From NCBI GenBank assembly GCA_963169045.1, contig CAUJDF010000042.1, forward strand, positions 124,001 to 188,000: a stretch of DNA of 64,000 bases. The letters are read 5' to 3'. Of this stretch, positions 36,812-44,091 are shown piece by piece (positions within the stretch are counted from its first letter, which is position 1; each line of letters opens with the position of its first letter). The notes under the pieces were generated by a model, which was given only the letters and a program-made list of their open reading frames with translations, made no database searches and was not told the origin of the DNA. Made by a program: the position numbers and the translations under genes. This DNA is from Myxococcota bacterium (GTDB lineage: Bacteria; Myxococcota_A; Bradymonadia; UBA7976; UBA1532).

Positions 36812-37643
36812 CCGGTCCCTCCTCGAGCTTCGGTATCGGATAGATCACTCCGCGACGAAACGCGACGTCCGCGACGCTCGACCGCATCGAACGCCGCCGC
36901 CGGAACGGCGCCGTCAGGTGCCCGAGGTAGCCGCGCCGCGCGCCGCCGGGCACGCCGAGCACATAGTCCGCGCCGCGCGCCGGGCGGTGGTGCGTCCCGA
37001 ACAACAGGTCGAGCCAGGGCGCGATGTTGGCGAAGTTGTGGCGCGTGCGCTCGACGCGTGCGTGGTGCCAGTGGTGCAGCGCCGGATCGCCGAGCACGAG
37101 CGCCAGCGGTCCGAGCGGCAGGCGCACATTCGAGTGGATGAACACCGCCCACAGGCCGCGCAGCACGACGACCGCGGCGACGTCGGCCATCGCGAAGCCG
37201 AGCAGGAACGCCGGCAGGTTCGCGCACAGCTGGGTGAGCAGTCCGTCGATCGGGTGCTCGCGGTAGGCGGCCACCCAGTCGAGGCGCTCCACGCCGTGGT
37301 GCACCTCGTGGATGCGCCACAGCCAGTCGAAGCGGTGGCAGGCGCGGTGGAACCAGTACACGAGCACGTCGCCGAGCACGAGCGCCGCCGCGGCCTGCAG
37401 CGCGAACGGCGCGTCGCCGAGCACCGGTCCGCCCGGGCCGACGCCGGCCTGGACGGCGCGCAGGACGAGCGCGGCGAGGCCGTTCCACAGCAGGTACTGG
37501 GCGACGAGGAAGGTGAGGTCGAGCCCCGTCTCGCGGCGGATGATGCCCTGGCGCCGCGCGGGGAAGGCGCGCTCGAGCGGGACGAAGGCGAGCGCCAGCA
37601 GCGCGAGGTTGAGGGCGCAGCCGAGGAGGAGCGCCGCGATCAC
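36756..37643 (-). CDS. Sterol desaturase / fatty acid hydroxylase family membrane enzyme
   Basis: This protein is 295 residues from GTG at 37643, which overlaps the preceding lipoprotein stop (GTGA). Membrane helices alternate with the three histidine clusters that bind the di-iron centre: HRACH, HEVHHG and HHWHHAR, plus a fourth motif THHRP. The family hydroxylates or desaturates sterols, fatty acids or carotenoids at the membrane. The reading frame runs 56 bp into the lectin-lipoprotein gene, ending DVRPGGV, which is unusual; the end is real in this sequence but the last residues may be dispensable. Confidence 0.9.
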   Translation of the reverse strand: MIAALLLGCALNLALLALAFVPLERAFPARRQGIIRRETGLDLTFLVAQYLLWNGLAALVLRAVQAGVGPGGPVLGDAPFALQAAAALVLGDVLVYWFHRACHRFDWLWRIHEVHHGVERLDWVAAYREHPIDGLLTQLCANLPAFLLGFAMADVAAVVVLRGLWAVFIHSNVRLPLGPLALVLGDPALHHWHHARVERTRHNFANIAPWLDLLFGTHHRPARGADYVLGVPGGARRGYLGHLTAPFRRRRSMRSSVADVAFRRGVIYPIPKLEEGPDETRSDAPAGGDVRPGGV

Positions 37644-38017
37644 TCGGTCGCGGCCGCCGCAGAGGGCGGCGCGCCCGCGTTCGGCGCCGCGGAGGCCGGC
37701 GCGCCCGCGTTCGGCGCCGCGGAGGCCGGCGCCGCGGAGGCCGGCGCGGCCGCGTCCGGCGGCGCCGCGTCCGGTCCGCCGAGCAGCTCGGGACCGCCGA
37801 CGAACCCGCTCTTCGACGCCCACGAGAAGTCGTGCGTGGGACCGAAGCGCGGGGCGGCGCTCGCCGGCGCGGCCTGCGTCGCCGGCGCGGCCTGCGTCGC
37901 GGCCGCAGGCTTCTTCTCGTCGGCGGGCTTGTCGCCGTCCATCTTGCAGCCGGTGACGCCGGCCACGAGGGCCAGGAGCGCGAGGGCCAGGAGCGCGAGG
38001 GATCGAAGGGTGCGCAC
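37640..38017 (-). CDS. Small Ala/Pro-rich lipoprotein with tandem repeat
   Basis: This protein is 125 residues from GTG at 38017 with site GGGAGG. The signal is long and Leu-rich with lipobox VTGC (Cys24). A charged Lys/Asp stretch is followed by low-complexity Ala/Pro sequence, including a short unique segment RFGPTHDFSWASKSGFVGG. The C-terminal half contains a tandem repeat (ASAAPNAGAP twice) encoded by two perfect 30-bp DNA repeats at 37671-37730. It probably works as a flexible surface or periplasmic tether; function unknown. It is coupled to the sterol-desaturase-family gene. Confidence 0.7.
   Translation of the reverse strand: MRTLRSLALLALALLALVAGVTGCKMDGDKPADEKKPAAATQAAPATQAAPASAAPRFGPTHDFSWASKSGFVGGPELLGGPDAAPPDAAAPASAAPASAAPNAGAPASAAPNAGAPPSAAAATE
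37671..37745. repeat. 30-bp perfect tandem repeat inside a lipoprotein gene
   Basis: Two exact 30-bp copies (37671-37700 and 37701-37730) are followed by a half copy (37731-37745). The unit is in frame (10 codons), so copy-number change would lengthen or shorten the Ala/Pro tail without a frameshift. Confidence 0.85.
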
Positions 38018-38136
38018 GTCGTCCTCCCGTCGGGGTGTCGAGACGGCGGTAGTACGGACGATCGAGACGCGGATCCACTTTTTTCGCCGTGGCGTGTCAG
38101 ACGGCGGCGCGACGCGGCGAATCCTCCTGTGCCACG

Positions 38137-38155
38137 TCGATGCGACACGCATCGA
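38137..38155. promoter_or_regulatory. Perfect 19-nt palindrome upstream of the V8-like protease
   Basis: TCGATGCGACACGCATCGA has two perfect 8-base arms around ACA. It ends 22 bases before the protease ATG and lies in a divergent intergenic region (38018-38177). It is either a dimeric regulator operator or a hairpin in the mRNA leader just upstream of the ribosome site (AGGGAG). A T6 run (38083-38088) lies in the same gap. Confidence 0.45.
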
Positions 38156-38177
38156 GCCACCCACAGGGAGACGACCC

Positions 38178-39344
38178 ATGAGCCGACGCGCTTCTTCCGT
38201 CCTGCTGCTCTCGCTCGCCGCCACCGCCTGCGCCGCCCCCGAGGACGACGCGGCGCCCGAAGCCGCCGCCGAAGACGCCGTGCGCGTCGACGCTCGCGGC
38301 CGCACGTGGCACCGCATCGGTCCGGTGAAGAAGGTCTCGCGCATGGTGAAGGCGCCCTCGTTCACCGAGGCGGAGATCGCCGCCATCGAGGACCGCAAGA
38401 TCGAGCGCCGCGCCCAGCGCCGCGGTCTCATCGACGAGGCGCCCTCGGGACAGACCGCCGCTGACGGTCTGTTCACGGATGGCGTGCTGATGGATGGCGA
38501 CGACGGCGAGTGGTATGCCGAGCCGCTGGAGGCGGAGCGCGTCGCCGCGCTGGTCCGGGCCTACGACGCCCGCCACGCGGAGCTGGAAGCTGGCGAGGGC
38601 GACCTCGAAGAAGGCATGCCGGACGTCGGCTTCGCGCCGAAGTCGGTGCGCGGCAGCGACGACCGGGTCCGCAAGACCACCGCGGAGCGCGCCGCCTTCC
38701 CGTTCAGCGCCGTGCTCGAGTACTGGATCCCGCTGACCGACGAGGCCTGCGAGGCCGAGGGCGAGGCGCCGGGCTGCGCCACCATCTGCACCGCGTCGCT
38801 CATCGACGACCGGTACGCGCTCACGGCGGCCCACTGCGTCTGGGATCGCTCCGAGGACGCCTGGGTCTATGGGGACCGCTTCGCGCTCGACCGCGGCGAG
38901 CTCTGCAACACCAGCGGGTGCGTCAACGTGAACGGACGCTGGCGCTCCTCGAACTACGACGACGGCCTGTTCGCCGACTTCTCCCGCGACTACGCGCTCC
39001 TGCGCATCGGGAGCGACATGCCCGGCGACAACGGCCACTTCGTCATGTCCGTCCTCGACGAGGACGACGGCGCGACCCTGAAGGACAAGCGCCACTACAA
39101 CTACGGCTACCCCGGCGACAAGTCGCCGTTCGGCCTGTGGGGCATGGGCTGCGACATCGACTACGTGGGCGACGAGCGCCTCGGCTACGCCTGCGACACC
39201 AGCGGCGGCCACAGCGGCGGCCCGGTGTACTACCGAAACGGCGACACGCGCTACCAGACCGCCATCCACGTGGGCGCCGCCGTCTTCCACAACACCGGCC
39301 CCATCGTGGGCGAGATCCGCGCCTGGGTGCTCTCGATCATGTGA
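38178..39344 (+). CDS. Trypsin/V8-like serine protease lipoprotein
   Basis: This 388-residue protein has lipobox LAATAC (Cys18). Residues 20-170 are a charged propeptide-like region (KKVSRMVKAPSFTEAEIAAIE). The catalytic domain has His219 in TAAHC, Asp271 in SRDYALLRIG and Ser346 in TSGGHSGGPVYY. The GYPGDKSP segment and the GGHSGGP serine motif point to the V8/glutamyl-endopeptidase branch of chymotrypsin-like enzymes. It would be anchored to the outer membrane or exported, activated by removal of the propeptide. The ATG at 38178 has site AGGGAG. It is a single gene, divergent from the small lipoprotein. Confidence 0.9.
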   Translation: MSRRASSVLLLSLAATACAAPEDDAAPEAAAEDAVRVDARGRTWHRIGPVKKVSRMVKAPSFTEAEIAAIEDRKIERRAQRRGLIDEAPSGQTAADGLFTDGVLMDGDDGEWYAEPLEAERVAALVRAYDARHAELEAGEGDLEEGMPDVGFAPKSVRGSDDRVRKTTAERAAFPFSAVLEYWIPLTDEACEAEGEAPGCATICTASLIDDRYALTAAHCVWDRSEDAWVYGDRFALDRGELCNTSGCVNVNGRWRSSNYDDGLFADFSRDYALLRIGSDMPGDNGHFVMSVLDEDDGATLKDKRHYNYGYPGDKSPFGLWGMGCDIDYVGDERLGYACDTSGGHSGGPVYYRNGDTRYQTAIHVGAAVFHNTGPIVGEIRAWVLSIM

Positions 39345-39376
39345 CGCCCGGCCCCCCTCACTCCTGCAGAATTCCG

Positions 39377-39405
39377 TTGCGACTGCCCGTAGAGATACCT
39401 ATCTT
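39377..39405 (+). promoter_or_regulatory. Candidate sigma-70-type promoter
   Basis: TTGCGA (39377-39382) and TATCTT (39400-39405) are separated by exactly 17 bp, each matching 4 of 6 consensus bases. They sit in the only AT-containing stretch of the 112-bp gap upstream of the secreted toroid protein, about 50 bases before its start. A short symmetric AGATA-CC-TATCT overlaps the -10 element and could bind a regulator. Confidence 0.4.
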
Positions 39406-39456
39406 CGGCGCGGCAGGCGGATCGCGAGTTTCTGACATTTGGAAGGGGGGGGGAGC

Positions 39457-42099
39457 ATGAAGCGTCACGTGACGGTCGCCGTCGCCGCGGCCGTTCTCGG
39501 CTCGGGCGCCGCGATCGCGGCACCTTCGAACTTCGGCGTCGACGTCAACACGTCGATCGACCGGGGGCTCGATTGGCTCAAGGCTCGCGGCTATCTCAGC
39601 ACCACGTCGCCCGGGTCCTGCGGGGCCAGCGGGTTCCCGATGCTCGCGCTGCTCGAGCGGCGGCAGTCGGCGGACTTCAACGCGCCGATCGCGGGCTACG
39701 AGCACGCCACGGCGGCCGACAAGGCCATCCTCGAGGCGCACGCGCGCTTCATCGTGAACGCCGAATCGGCCGTCGGGCTCGGCGCGTGGAACGGCGCCCA
39801 CTACACCTCGACGTACACGGCCGGCGCCGCGTTGATGGCGCTGTCGCTGTATGCCCGCACCGGCGGGCCCGAGGTCAACGCGGCGGGCGGGCGGACGATC
39901 GACACGGCGATCCGCGCCCTGACCGACCGCCTGCTCGCGAGCGAGACGGTCGGCGGCATCCACGACGGCTTCTCGGAGTACACCGGTCCGGGCGACGACT
40001 CATCGACGACACAGTTCGTCATCGGCGGGCTCGCGGCGGCGCGCGGCTACTTCCTGGGCTCCGCCGCCGGCGATGCCGCAGCGAAGGTGACCGCGATCGA
40101 CTCGCATCTGAACCGCGCCGCGACGACCTACGCGAACCACCTGACCGCCGGTCCGAACCCCGCGGGACAGGATCTCGGCGGCAAGGGCCACCCCTATACC
40201 TACCTGGAGGCCGGCGGCTGGGGCCGGAACTCGTACCAGCAGACCGCCTCGGCGCTCTTCGTCCAGCTGCTCGCCGGGCGCACGCTGACGTCCCAGGGCG
40301 TCGCCGACACGATGCAGTGGCAGATCGGCCGCTACAACTACCAGAGCACCGCCTTCGCCGCCGGCGACTGGACGCCCGCCTACTACTACTACCTGTTCCA
40401 CTCCGCGAAGGCCTACGGGCTCATCGAGGAGTCGCAGATGCCCCCCGCGAACGCCGGCGACGCCGACGCCACGAACGACTGGCATCCGTCGATGCTCGGC
40501 ACGCTGGCCCCGAGCGCCCCTCGCCTCGCCCACCGCAACCCGCTCACCGACCCGCGGCCCACGGTGCACGGCGGCGGCAGCGCCGGCTACTACTCGAGCG
40601 AACAGCCGCGGTGGTACTACGACTATGCGTACACGCTGATGACGCAGCAGTCGGGCCCGGGCGCGCAGTATGGCAAGTTCACGAATCCCTACGGCACCTG
40701 GAGCGAGTGCGTCGACCAGTCGTACGCGATCCTCGTGCTGCAGCGCTCCGTCGGCGGCGCCTGCCTCGACACCGATAAGGACGGCGTCTGCGACGACGAG
40801 GACAACTGCGACACGACGCAGAACGCCGACCAGATCGACGGCGACGGCGACGGCGTCGGCAACGCCTGCGACAACTGCCCGCTCGACGCGAACGCCGACC
40901 AGACGGACACGAACCGCGACGGGCAGGGCGACGCCTGCGAGTGCCGCGGTGTCGTGTGCCCGGGGGCGAGCGCTTGCCGGGCGGCGGGCGTCTGCGATCC
41001 GCGCGATGGCAGCTGCTCGTCGCCGATCGCCGAGGACGGGACGGCGTGCGACGACGGCAACGAGTGCACCCAGACCGATCTCTGCGAGGACGGTGTCTGC
41101 ACCGGCGCCGAGCCGGTCCGGTGCGCCGCCGCGGGTGAGTGCCGGGGCGCCGGCGTCTGTGATCCGAGCAGCGGCGTCTGCTCCGATCCGAAGCTGCCGG
41201 ACGGCACGGGCTGCAATGACGACGACGCCTGCACGCAGACGGACACCTGCGTCGATGGCGCATGCGTGGGCGACGACCCGATCTTCTGCCAGGCCGCCGA
41301 CCAGTGCCACGACGCCGGCCAGTGCGATCCGGAAACGGGCCTGTGCTCGAATCCCGTCAAGGACGACGGCGCGGCCTGTAACGACGGCAATGCCTGCACG
41401 CGGTCCGACACCTGCCAGGCCGGCGTGTGCGCGGGTGCCAACCCGGTGGTCTGCGCCGCGCAGGACCAGTGCCACGACGCCGGGACCTGCGACCCGGCGA
41501 CCGGGGCGTGCACCAACCCGCCCGCTCTCGACGGCCGTGGGTGCAGCGACGGCAGCGAGTGCACGAAGGGCGACACCTGCCAGGGCGGCGCATGTGTCGG
41601 CGGCGCCCCCCCGAACTGCGACGACGGTGACCGCTGCACCGACGACGCGTGCGATCCGAACGTGGCGGGCGGCTGCGTGCACACCGGCGACCAGTGCCCC
41701 GACTGCGACGAGGCCCGCGCCTCCATCGCGAAGATCTGGCCGCCGAACCACAAGATGGTGGAGGGCGAGGTCCTCGGGGTCACCGATCCGCAGGACGACG
41801 CGGTGACGATCGCGATCGACGGCATCTGGCAGGACGAGCCGACGAACACCGTCGGTGACGGGAACACGTGTGTCGACGCGGAGATCGGCGAGGACGGCGC
41901 GTTCTCGGTCCGCGCGGAGCGCTCGGGCACGAAGAAGACCCCCGGCGACGGCCGTGTCTACCACGTCTCCTTCACCGCGACGGACGCCGGCCAGCACTAC
42001 TGCCGAGGCACCGTCACGGTCTGCGTGCCCCACGACAACCGCCCCGGCGCCACCTGCGGTGACCAGGGCGCGCAGCACGACTCGCTCGTCTGCCCCTGA
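39457..42099 (+). CDS. Secreted protein: alpha-toroid domain, TSP3 repeats, Cys-rich repeats and C-terminal WPPNHKM domain
   Basis: This 880-residue protein has signal peptide 1-22 ([12 protein letters not shown]). Residues about 28-430 form a helical repeat domain of the prenyltransferase/squalene-cyclase toroid type ([57 protein letters not shown]). No DxDD or QW motifs suggest cyclase activity, so a binding role is likely. Two TSP3 calcium repeats follow (about 437-495), then about five repeats of six to eight cysteines each (CxxAGxCDPxxGxCSxP, [18 protein letters not shown]; 495-745). The C-terminal domain begins [13 protein letters not shown] (about 765), a module found in many extracellular proteins. 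The ATG at 39457 follows a strong site (GGAAGGGGGGGGGAG). Confidence 0.88.
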   Translation: MKRHVTVAVAAAVLGSGAAIAAPSNFGVDVNTSIDRGLDWLKARGYLSTTSPGSCGASGFPMLALLERRQSADFNAPIAGYEHATAADKAILEAHARFIVNAESAVGLGAWNGAHYTSTYTAGAALMALSLYARTGGPEVNAAGGRTIDTAIRALTDRLLASETVGGIHDGFSEYTGPGDDSSTTQFVIGGLAAARGYFLGSAAGDAAAKVTAIDSHLNRAATTYANHLTAGPNPAGQDLGGKGHPYTYLEAGGWGRNSYQQTASALFVQLLAGRTLTSQGVADTMQWQIGRYNYQSTAFAAGDWTPAYYYYLFHSAKAYGLIEESQMPPANAGDADATNDWHPSMLGTLAPSAPRLAHRNPLTDPRPTVHGGGSAGYYSSEQPRWYYDYAYTLMTQQSGPGAQYGKFTNPYGTWSECVDQSYAILVLQRSVGGACLDTDKDGVCDDEDNCDTTQNADQIDGDGDGVGNACDNCPLDANADQTDTNRDGQGDACECRGVVCPGASACRAAGVCDPRDGSCSSPIAEDGTACDDGNECTQTDLCEDGVCTGAEPVRCAAAGECRGAGVCDPSSGVCSDPKLPDGTGCNDDDACTQTDTCVDGACVGDDPIFCQAADQCHDAGQCDPETGLCSNPVKDDGAACNDGNACTRSDTCQAGVCAGANPVVCAAQDQCHDAGTCDPATGACTNPPALDGRGCSDGSECTKGDTCQGGACVGGAPPNCDDGDRCTDDACDPNVAGGCVHTGDQCPDCDEARASIAKIWPPNHKMVEGEVLGVTDPQDDAVTIAIDGIWQDEPTNTVGDGNTCVDAEIGEDGAFSVRAERSGTKKTPGDGRVYHVSFTATDAGQHYCRGTVTVCVPHDNRPGATCGDQGAQHDSLVCP

Positions 42100-42108
42100 G
42101 CGGCCCTC

Positions 42109-42133
42109 GGCGGGGGCCCGCCCGGCCCCCGCC
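42109..42133 (+). terminator. Strong GC hairpin, likely terminator
   Basis: A perfect 10-bp stem (GGCGGGGGCC with GGCCCCCGCC) with a 5-base loop begins 10 bases after the stop of the secreted toroid protein. No T-run follows, as is common in very GC-rich genomes, so it may act with Rho or as an mRNA 3' stabiliser. Confidence 0.6.
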
Positions 42134-42197
42134 CGCTCTCCGTGCATCTCTGCCGATGCGCGCACCGCGCCGGTCACGGTAGAAGTCCCGTTCGGAG

Positions 42198-43109
42198 ATG
42201 CCAGGCCTCGTCCTCTTCGTGGTCACGCTGATCGGCGCCGGCTATCTGCTGCGGCGGAGCGGCCGCGTGCGCGCCGAGACCGCGCGCGACCTCAACGAGA
42301 TCGTGTTCATGGTCACGCTGCCGCCGCTCGTCTTCCGGGCGGTGCACGGCGCGGGCATGTCCTGGTCGATGCTGGTGCTGCCGGGCCTCGCGTGGGGCGC
42401 CACGCTGCTCGGCGTGGCGCTCGGGTGGCTGGTGGCGCGCGCGATGCGCCTCGACCGGGCGAGCGCCGGCGCCGTCGTGCTCGCGACGGCGTTCGGCAAC
42501 ACGACGTTCTTCGGCTACCCGGTCGTCCTCGCGTTCTATGGCCCGGACCACCTGGCGCCCGCGGTGCTCTATGACCTTCTCGGCGCGAGCATCGCCGCCA
42601 ACAGCATCGGGGTGCTCGTCGCCTCGCTCTGCGGCCAGAGCGAAGCCGGCAGCGGCATCGGCGTGGGCGCGACACTGCGGCGTCTCGCCCGGCTGCCGCC
42701 GCTCTGGGCGCTGGGGCTCGGCCTGGCGCTGCGCGGCGTGCCGCTTCCCACCGCGGTCGACGACGTGCTGCGACACATGGGGGTGGCGACCGTGCCGATC
42801 ATCATGCTGTCGATCGGCATGAGCCTCGAGGTGCGGCACGGGCCGCGCGCGTGGGGCGTGGCCGCGCTCGTCGCCGCCGGCCGCCTGCTGGTCGTGCCGG
42901 GCGCCGTCTTCGCGGTCACCGGCACCCTCGACCTGCCGCCGGAGTGGCGGCGCGCGGCGGTGATTCAGGCGGGCATGCCGTCGATGTTCTTCGCGCTGAC
43001 GCTGTCGCTGCTGTTCCGGCTGCGCGTGGAGCTGGCGCTCGACGCGATCGTGGCCACGCTCGTCGCCGGCGTGGCCACGCTGCCGTTCTGGCACTGGCTG
43101 TTGGGGTGA
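42198..43109 (+). CDS. AEC (auxin efflux carrier) family transporter
   Basis: This 303-residue protein has ten predicted helices in two five-helix halves. Family features include LNEIVFMVTLPPLVFRAV, the AFGNTTFFGYPV segment after the fourth helix and IQAGMPSMFFALTLS in the second half. AEC proteins move organic anions such as malate or amino-acid-like compounds; the substrate cannot be read here. The gene stands alone, convergent with the Gly-rich lipoprotein, whose stop is one base away. Confidence 0.88.
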   Translation: MPGLVLFVVTLIGAGYLLRRSGRVRAETARDLNEIVFMVTLPPLVFRAVHGAGMSWSMLVLPGLAWGATLLGVALGWLVARAMRLDRASAGAVVLATAFGNTTFFGYPVVLAFYGPDHLAPAVLYDLLGASIAANSIGVLVASLCGQSEAGSGIGVGATLRRLARLPPLWALGLGLALRGVPLPTAVDDVLRHMGVATVPIIMLSIGMSLEVRHGPRAWGVAALVAAGRLLVVPGAVFAVTGTLDLPPEWRRAAVIQAGMPSMFFALTLSLLFRLRVELALDAIVATLVAGVATLPFWHWLLG

Positions 43110-43110
43110 G

Positions 43111-44040
43111 TCACTCCTCGGGGAAGCACCAGGAGGCGTCGCTGCCCGAGAAGGCGATGGGCATGCAGCGGCGCATGCCTTCGGGGCAGGCTTCGTCGGA
43201 CAGGCAGGTCGTCGAGCAGCGCGCGCCGGAGGCGCCTTCGATGCAGATCGAGCTCTCGCACTGCTCCTGGCCGGTGGCGGGATCGCAGACCTCGCCGGCG
43301 GCGAGCATGCCGCGCTGGCCGGGGACGCAGCAGGGCAGCTCGACGTCGGTCGTGCTGACGTCGCGGCAGATCAGCCCGTCGCCGCAGTCGAAGTTCGAGA
43401 AGCAGTCCGCCGCGCCGATGTCGGCGCACGCCATCGGGCCCACGGCCCCGCCCGCGCCACCGGCGCCACCCGCGCCACCGGCGCCGCCCGCGCCACCGGC
43501 GCCGCCCGCGCCGCCCGCGCCGCCCATGCCGCCCTGGTCGGTGCAGCTCTCGGCAAAGGCCGGCGACAGCCCCTTCAGCGTGTTGACGAGCTGCGTGCAG
43601 TCATCCTGCTGCTCGACGATGGGGCGCAGCGCGGGGTTGTCCGCGCACGTCGGGATGCAGCCTTCGATGAACGCCATGCGGCTGCCTTCGTCGAGGCCGG
43701 GGCAGAGGTCCACCGGCTGGTCGATGACCGCGCAGTTGAACAGCTTGGTGCAGGCGTTCTCACAGGGCGTGCCCATCATGCCGCCCATGCCGCCCTGACC
43801 ACCGGCGCCGCCCTGACCACCGGCGCCGCCCTGACCGCCCGCGCCGCCCATTCCGCCGGCGCCACCCGCGCCGCCCTGACCGCCGGCGCCACCCGCGCCG
43901 CCGGCGCCACCCGCGCCGCCGGCGCCACCCGCGCCGCCGGCGCCACCCGCGCCGCCGGCGCCACCCGCGCCGTCGCCACCGCCGTCGTCGTCACACGCCG
44001 CGAACGCCAGGACCACGCACAACAACAATCCGCGCTTCAT
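43111..44040 (-). CDS. Gly/Ala-repeat lipoprotein with two Cys-rich modules
   Basis: This 309-residue protein has lipobox FAAC (Cys16). A tract of GGA repeats (about 23-90, with some GGQ and GGM) links to a first module with Cys pairs (CENACTKLFNC, CPGLDEGSRM, CIPTCADNP; about 93-165). A second GGA tract (about 170-200) leads to a second Cys-rich module (CSNFDCGDGLICRD style; about 205-309) ending ASWCFPEE. This two-module, Gly-linked layout is very common among Myxococcota lipoproteins; function unknown. Start ATG at 44040. Confidence 0.85.
   Translation of the reverse strand: MKRGLLLCVVLAFAACDDDGGGDGAGGAGGAGGAGGAGGAGGAGGAGGAGGAGGQGGAGGAGGMGGAGGQGGAGGQGGAGGQGGMGGMMGTPCENACTKLFNCAVIDQPVDLCPGLDEGSRMAFIEGCIPTCADNPALRPIVEQQDDCTQLVNTLKGLSPAFAESCTDQGGMGGAGGAGGAGGAGGAGGAGGAGGAGGAVGPMACADIGAADCFSNFDCGDGLICRDVSTTDVELPCCVPGQRGMLAAGEVCDPATGQEQCESSICIEGASGARCSTTCLSDEACPEGMRRCMPIAFSGSDASWCFPEE
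43880..43972. repeat. 18-bp tandem repeat encoding Gly-Gly-Ala
   Basis: About five near-perfect copies of an 18-bp unit (GCCGGCGCCACCCGCGCC on the plus strand) encode the GGAGGA tract of the lipoprotein. A shorter second array lies near 43446-43525. The in-frame unit would allow the linker length to vary. Confidence 0.85.
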
Positions 44041-44091
44041 CGTCTCCCCCGGGGCTGTCTTTCGCGCCGTCTCGCGGCGCTGTGTCGAATC

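Noticed and set aside
36826..36840. Sequence CTTCGGTATCGGATAG resembling the two-component motif
   Set aside because: It lacks the second half-site at 10 bp, lies inside the desaturase coding region and only 18 bases from the lectin gene start.
43445..43990. CRISPR-like regular repeats
   Set aside because: The repeats are in frame and encode Gly-Gly-Ala linkers of a lipoprotein, without unique spacers.
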